The notes beneath the pieces were generated by a model. It made no database searches. It was not told the origin of the DNA and worked only from the letters and a program-made list of their open reading frames with translations. This document shows, in pieces, positions 5,846-6,104 of a stretch of 6,104 bases of DNA; the first letter of the stretch is position 1, and each line of letters starts with the position of its first letter. The translations under genes and the position numbers were made by a program. The DNA lies in NCBI GenBank assembly GCA_001803705.1, contig MHDY01000094.1, forward strand, positions 1 through 6,104, given 5' to 3'. The DNA comes from Nitrospirae bacterium GWC2_56_14. Its GTDB lineage: Bacteria > Nitrospirota > UBA9217.

Positions 5846-6104
5846 ATGAGGATCAAAAAAGTAGCCCTCATTACCCCCCCCTACCACTCCGGAGTCGTCG
5901 AATCCGCCGGAACCTGGCTGAACGTCGGCTTTGTCTATATCGCCGGCGCTCTTCGGGCCGCTGGGTACGAGGTGGATTACTACGACGCCATGTCGTTGTG
6001 GCACACATGGCCGCAGATCCGCCAGCGGATCGAAGCGTTCCGCCCCGACGTGGTGGCGACGACCGCCTATACCGCCTCCATCGTCGATGCCGTCAAACTT
6101 CTCG
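5846..6104 (+). CDS. B12-binding radical SAM protein, BchE-like (5' part)
   Basis: The first 86 residues of a protein cut by the window's right edge. The ATG at 5846 follows AGAAGGAG (5833-5840) at 5 nt. The visible part reads as an N-terminal cobalamin-binding Rossmann domain of class B radical SAM enzymes: strand KKVALITPPYHSG (residues 4-16), the SAGTWLNVGFVYIAGAL region (20-36), AAGYEVDYYDAM (38-49), and a second strand DVVATTAYTASI (69-80) after a helix with RIEAFRP. The SAG-x-W and YIAGALRAAG patterns resemble BchE-type (magnesium-protoporphyrin ester cyclase) relatives and the many uncharacterised homologs in Deltaproteobacteria. The CxxxCxxC iron-sulfur motif would lie further downstream and is not in the window, so the radical SAM part is inferred from family architecture. 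The substrate cannot be determined. Confidence 0.8.
   Translation, partial: MRIKKVALITPPYHSGVVESAGTWLNVGFVYIAGALRAAGYEVDYYDAMSLWHTWPQIRQRIEAFRPDVVATTAYTASIVDAVKLL

Overview
The window most likely comes from a Geobacter-type dissimilatory metal reducer (Desulfuromonadales/Geobacterales). The evidence is two tandem multiheme c-type cytochromes that mix CxxCH with the unusual CxxxxCH heme motif, the hallmark of the Geobacter 'CxxxxCH...CxxCH' family. The base composition (moderately high GC, GC-rich third positions) fits, and so does a BchE-like B12-binding radical SAM gene downstream. The assignment to genus is inference; no marker gene is present.

Layout, all genes on the + strand. (1) Positions 3-863 hold the 3' end of a multiheme cytochrome with 7 heme motifs; its start lies outside the window. 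(2) After 18 nt and a strong ribosome binding site comes an 1148-residue secreted cytochrome (882-4328). It has a signal peptide, about 440 residues of beta-rich non-heme modules, and a C-terminal domain with 11 canonical heme motifs. (3) A perfect 9-bp hairpin spans its stop codon. A 19-codon ORF with an excellent Shine-Dalgarno (4369-4428) follows, then a clear intrinsic terminator (4453-4487) that closes the operon. (4) A 124-bp nested imperfect palindrome (4489-4612) fills most of the next spacer and looks like an interspersed repeat. (5) A sigma-70-like promoter precedes a secreted Sel1-repeat protein (4710-5456). (6) The spacer 5457-5628 holds no recognisable gene. It carries a terminator-like hairpin (5557-5606) only 22 nt upstream of a 43-codon ORF (5629-5760). 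(7) An AT-rich spacer with a candidate promoter and inverted repeat leads into a B12-binding radical SAM protein (5846 to the window end, truncated).

Functionally, the two cytochromes look like an operon of exported electron carriers. The large one may be held at the cell surface or in the matrix by its N-terminal beta-rich modules, and extracellular electron transfer is the plausible role. The Sel1 protein and the radical SAM enzyme each appear to be separate transcription units, and nothing in the sequence ties them to the cytochromes. The most notable items are the architecture of the large cytochrome, its defective C-terminal heme-like motifs, the palindromic element, and the hairpin and short-ORF arrangements at 4316-4428 and 5557-5760.
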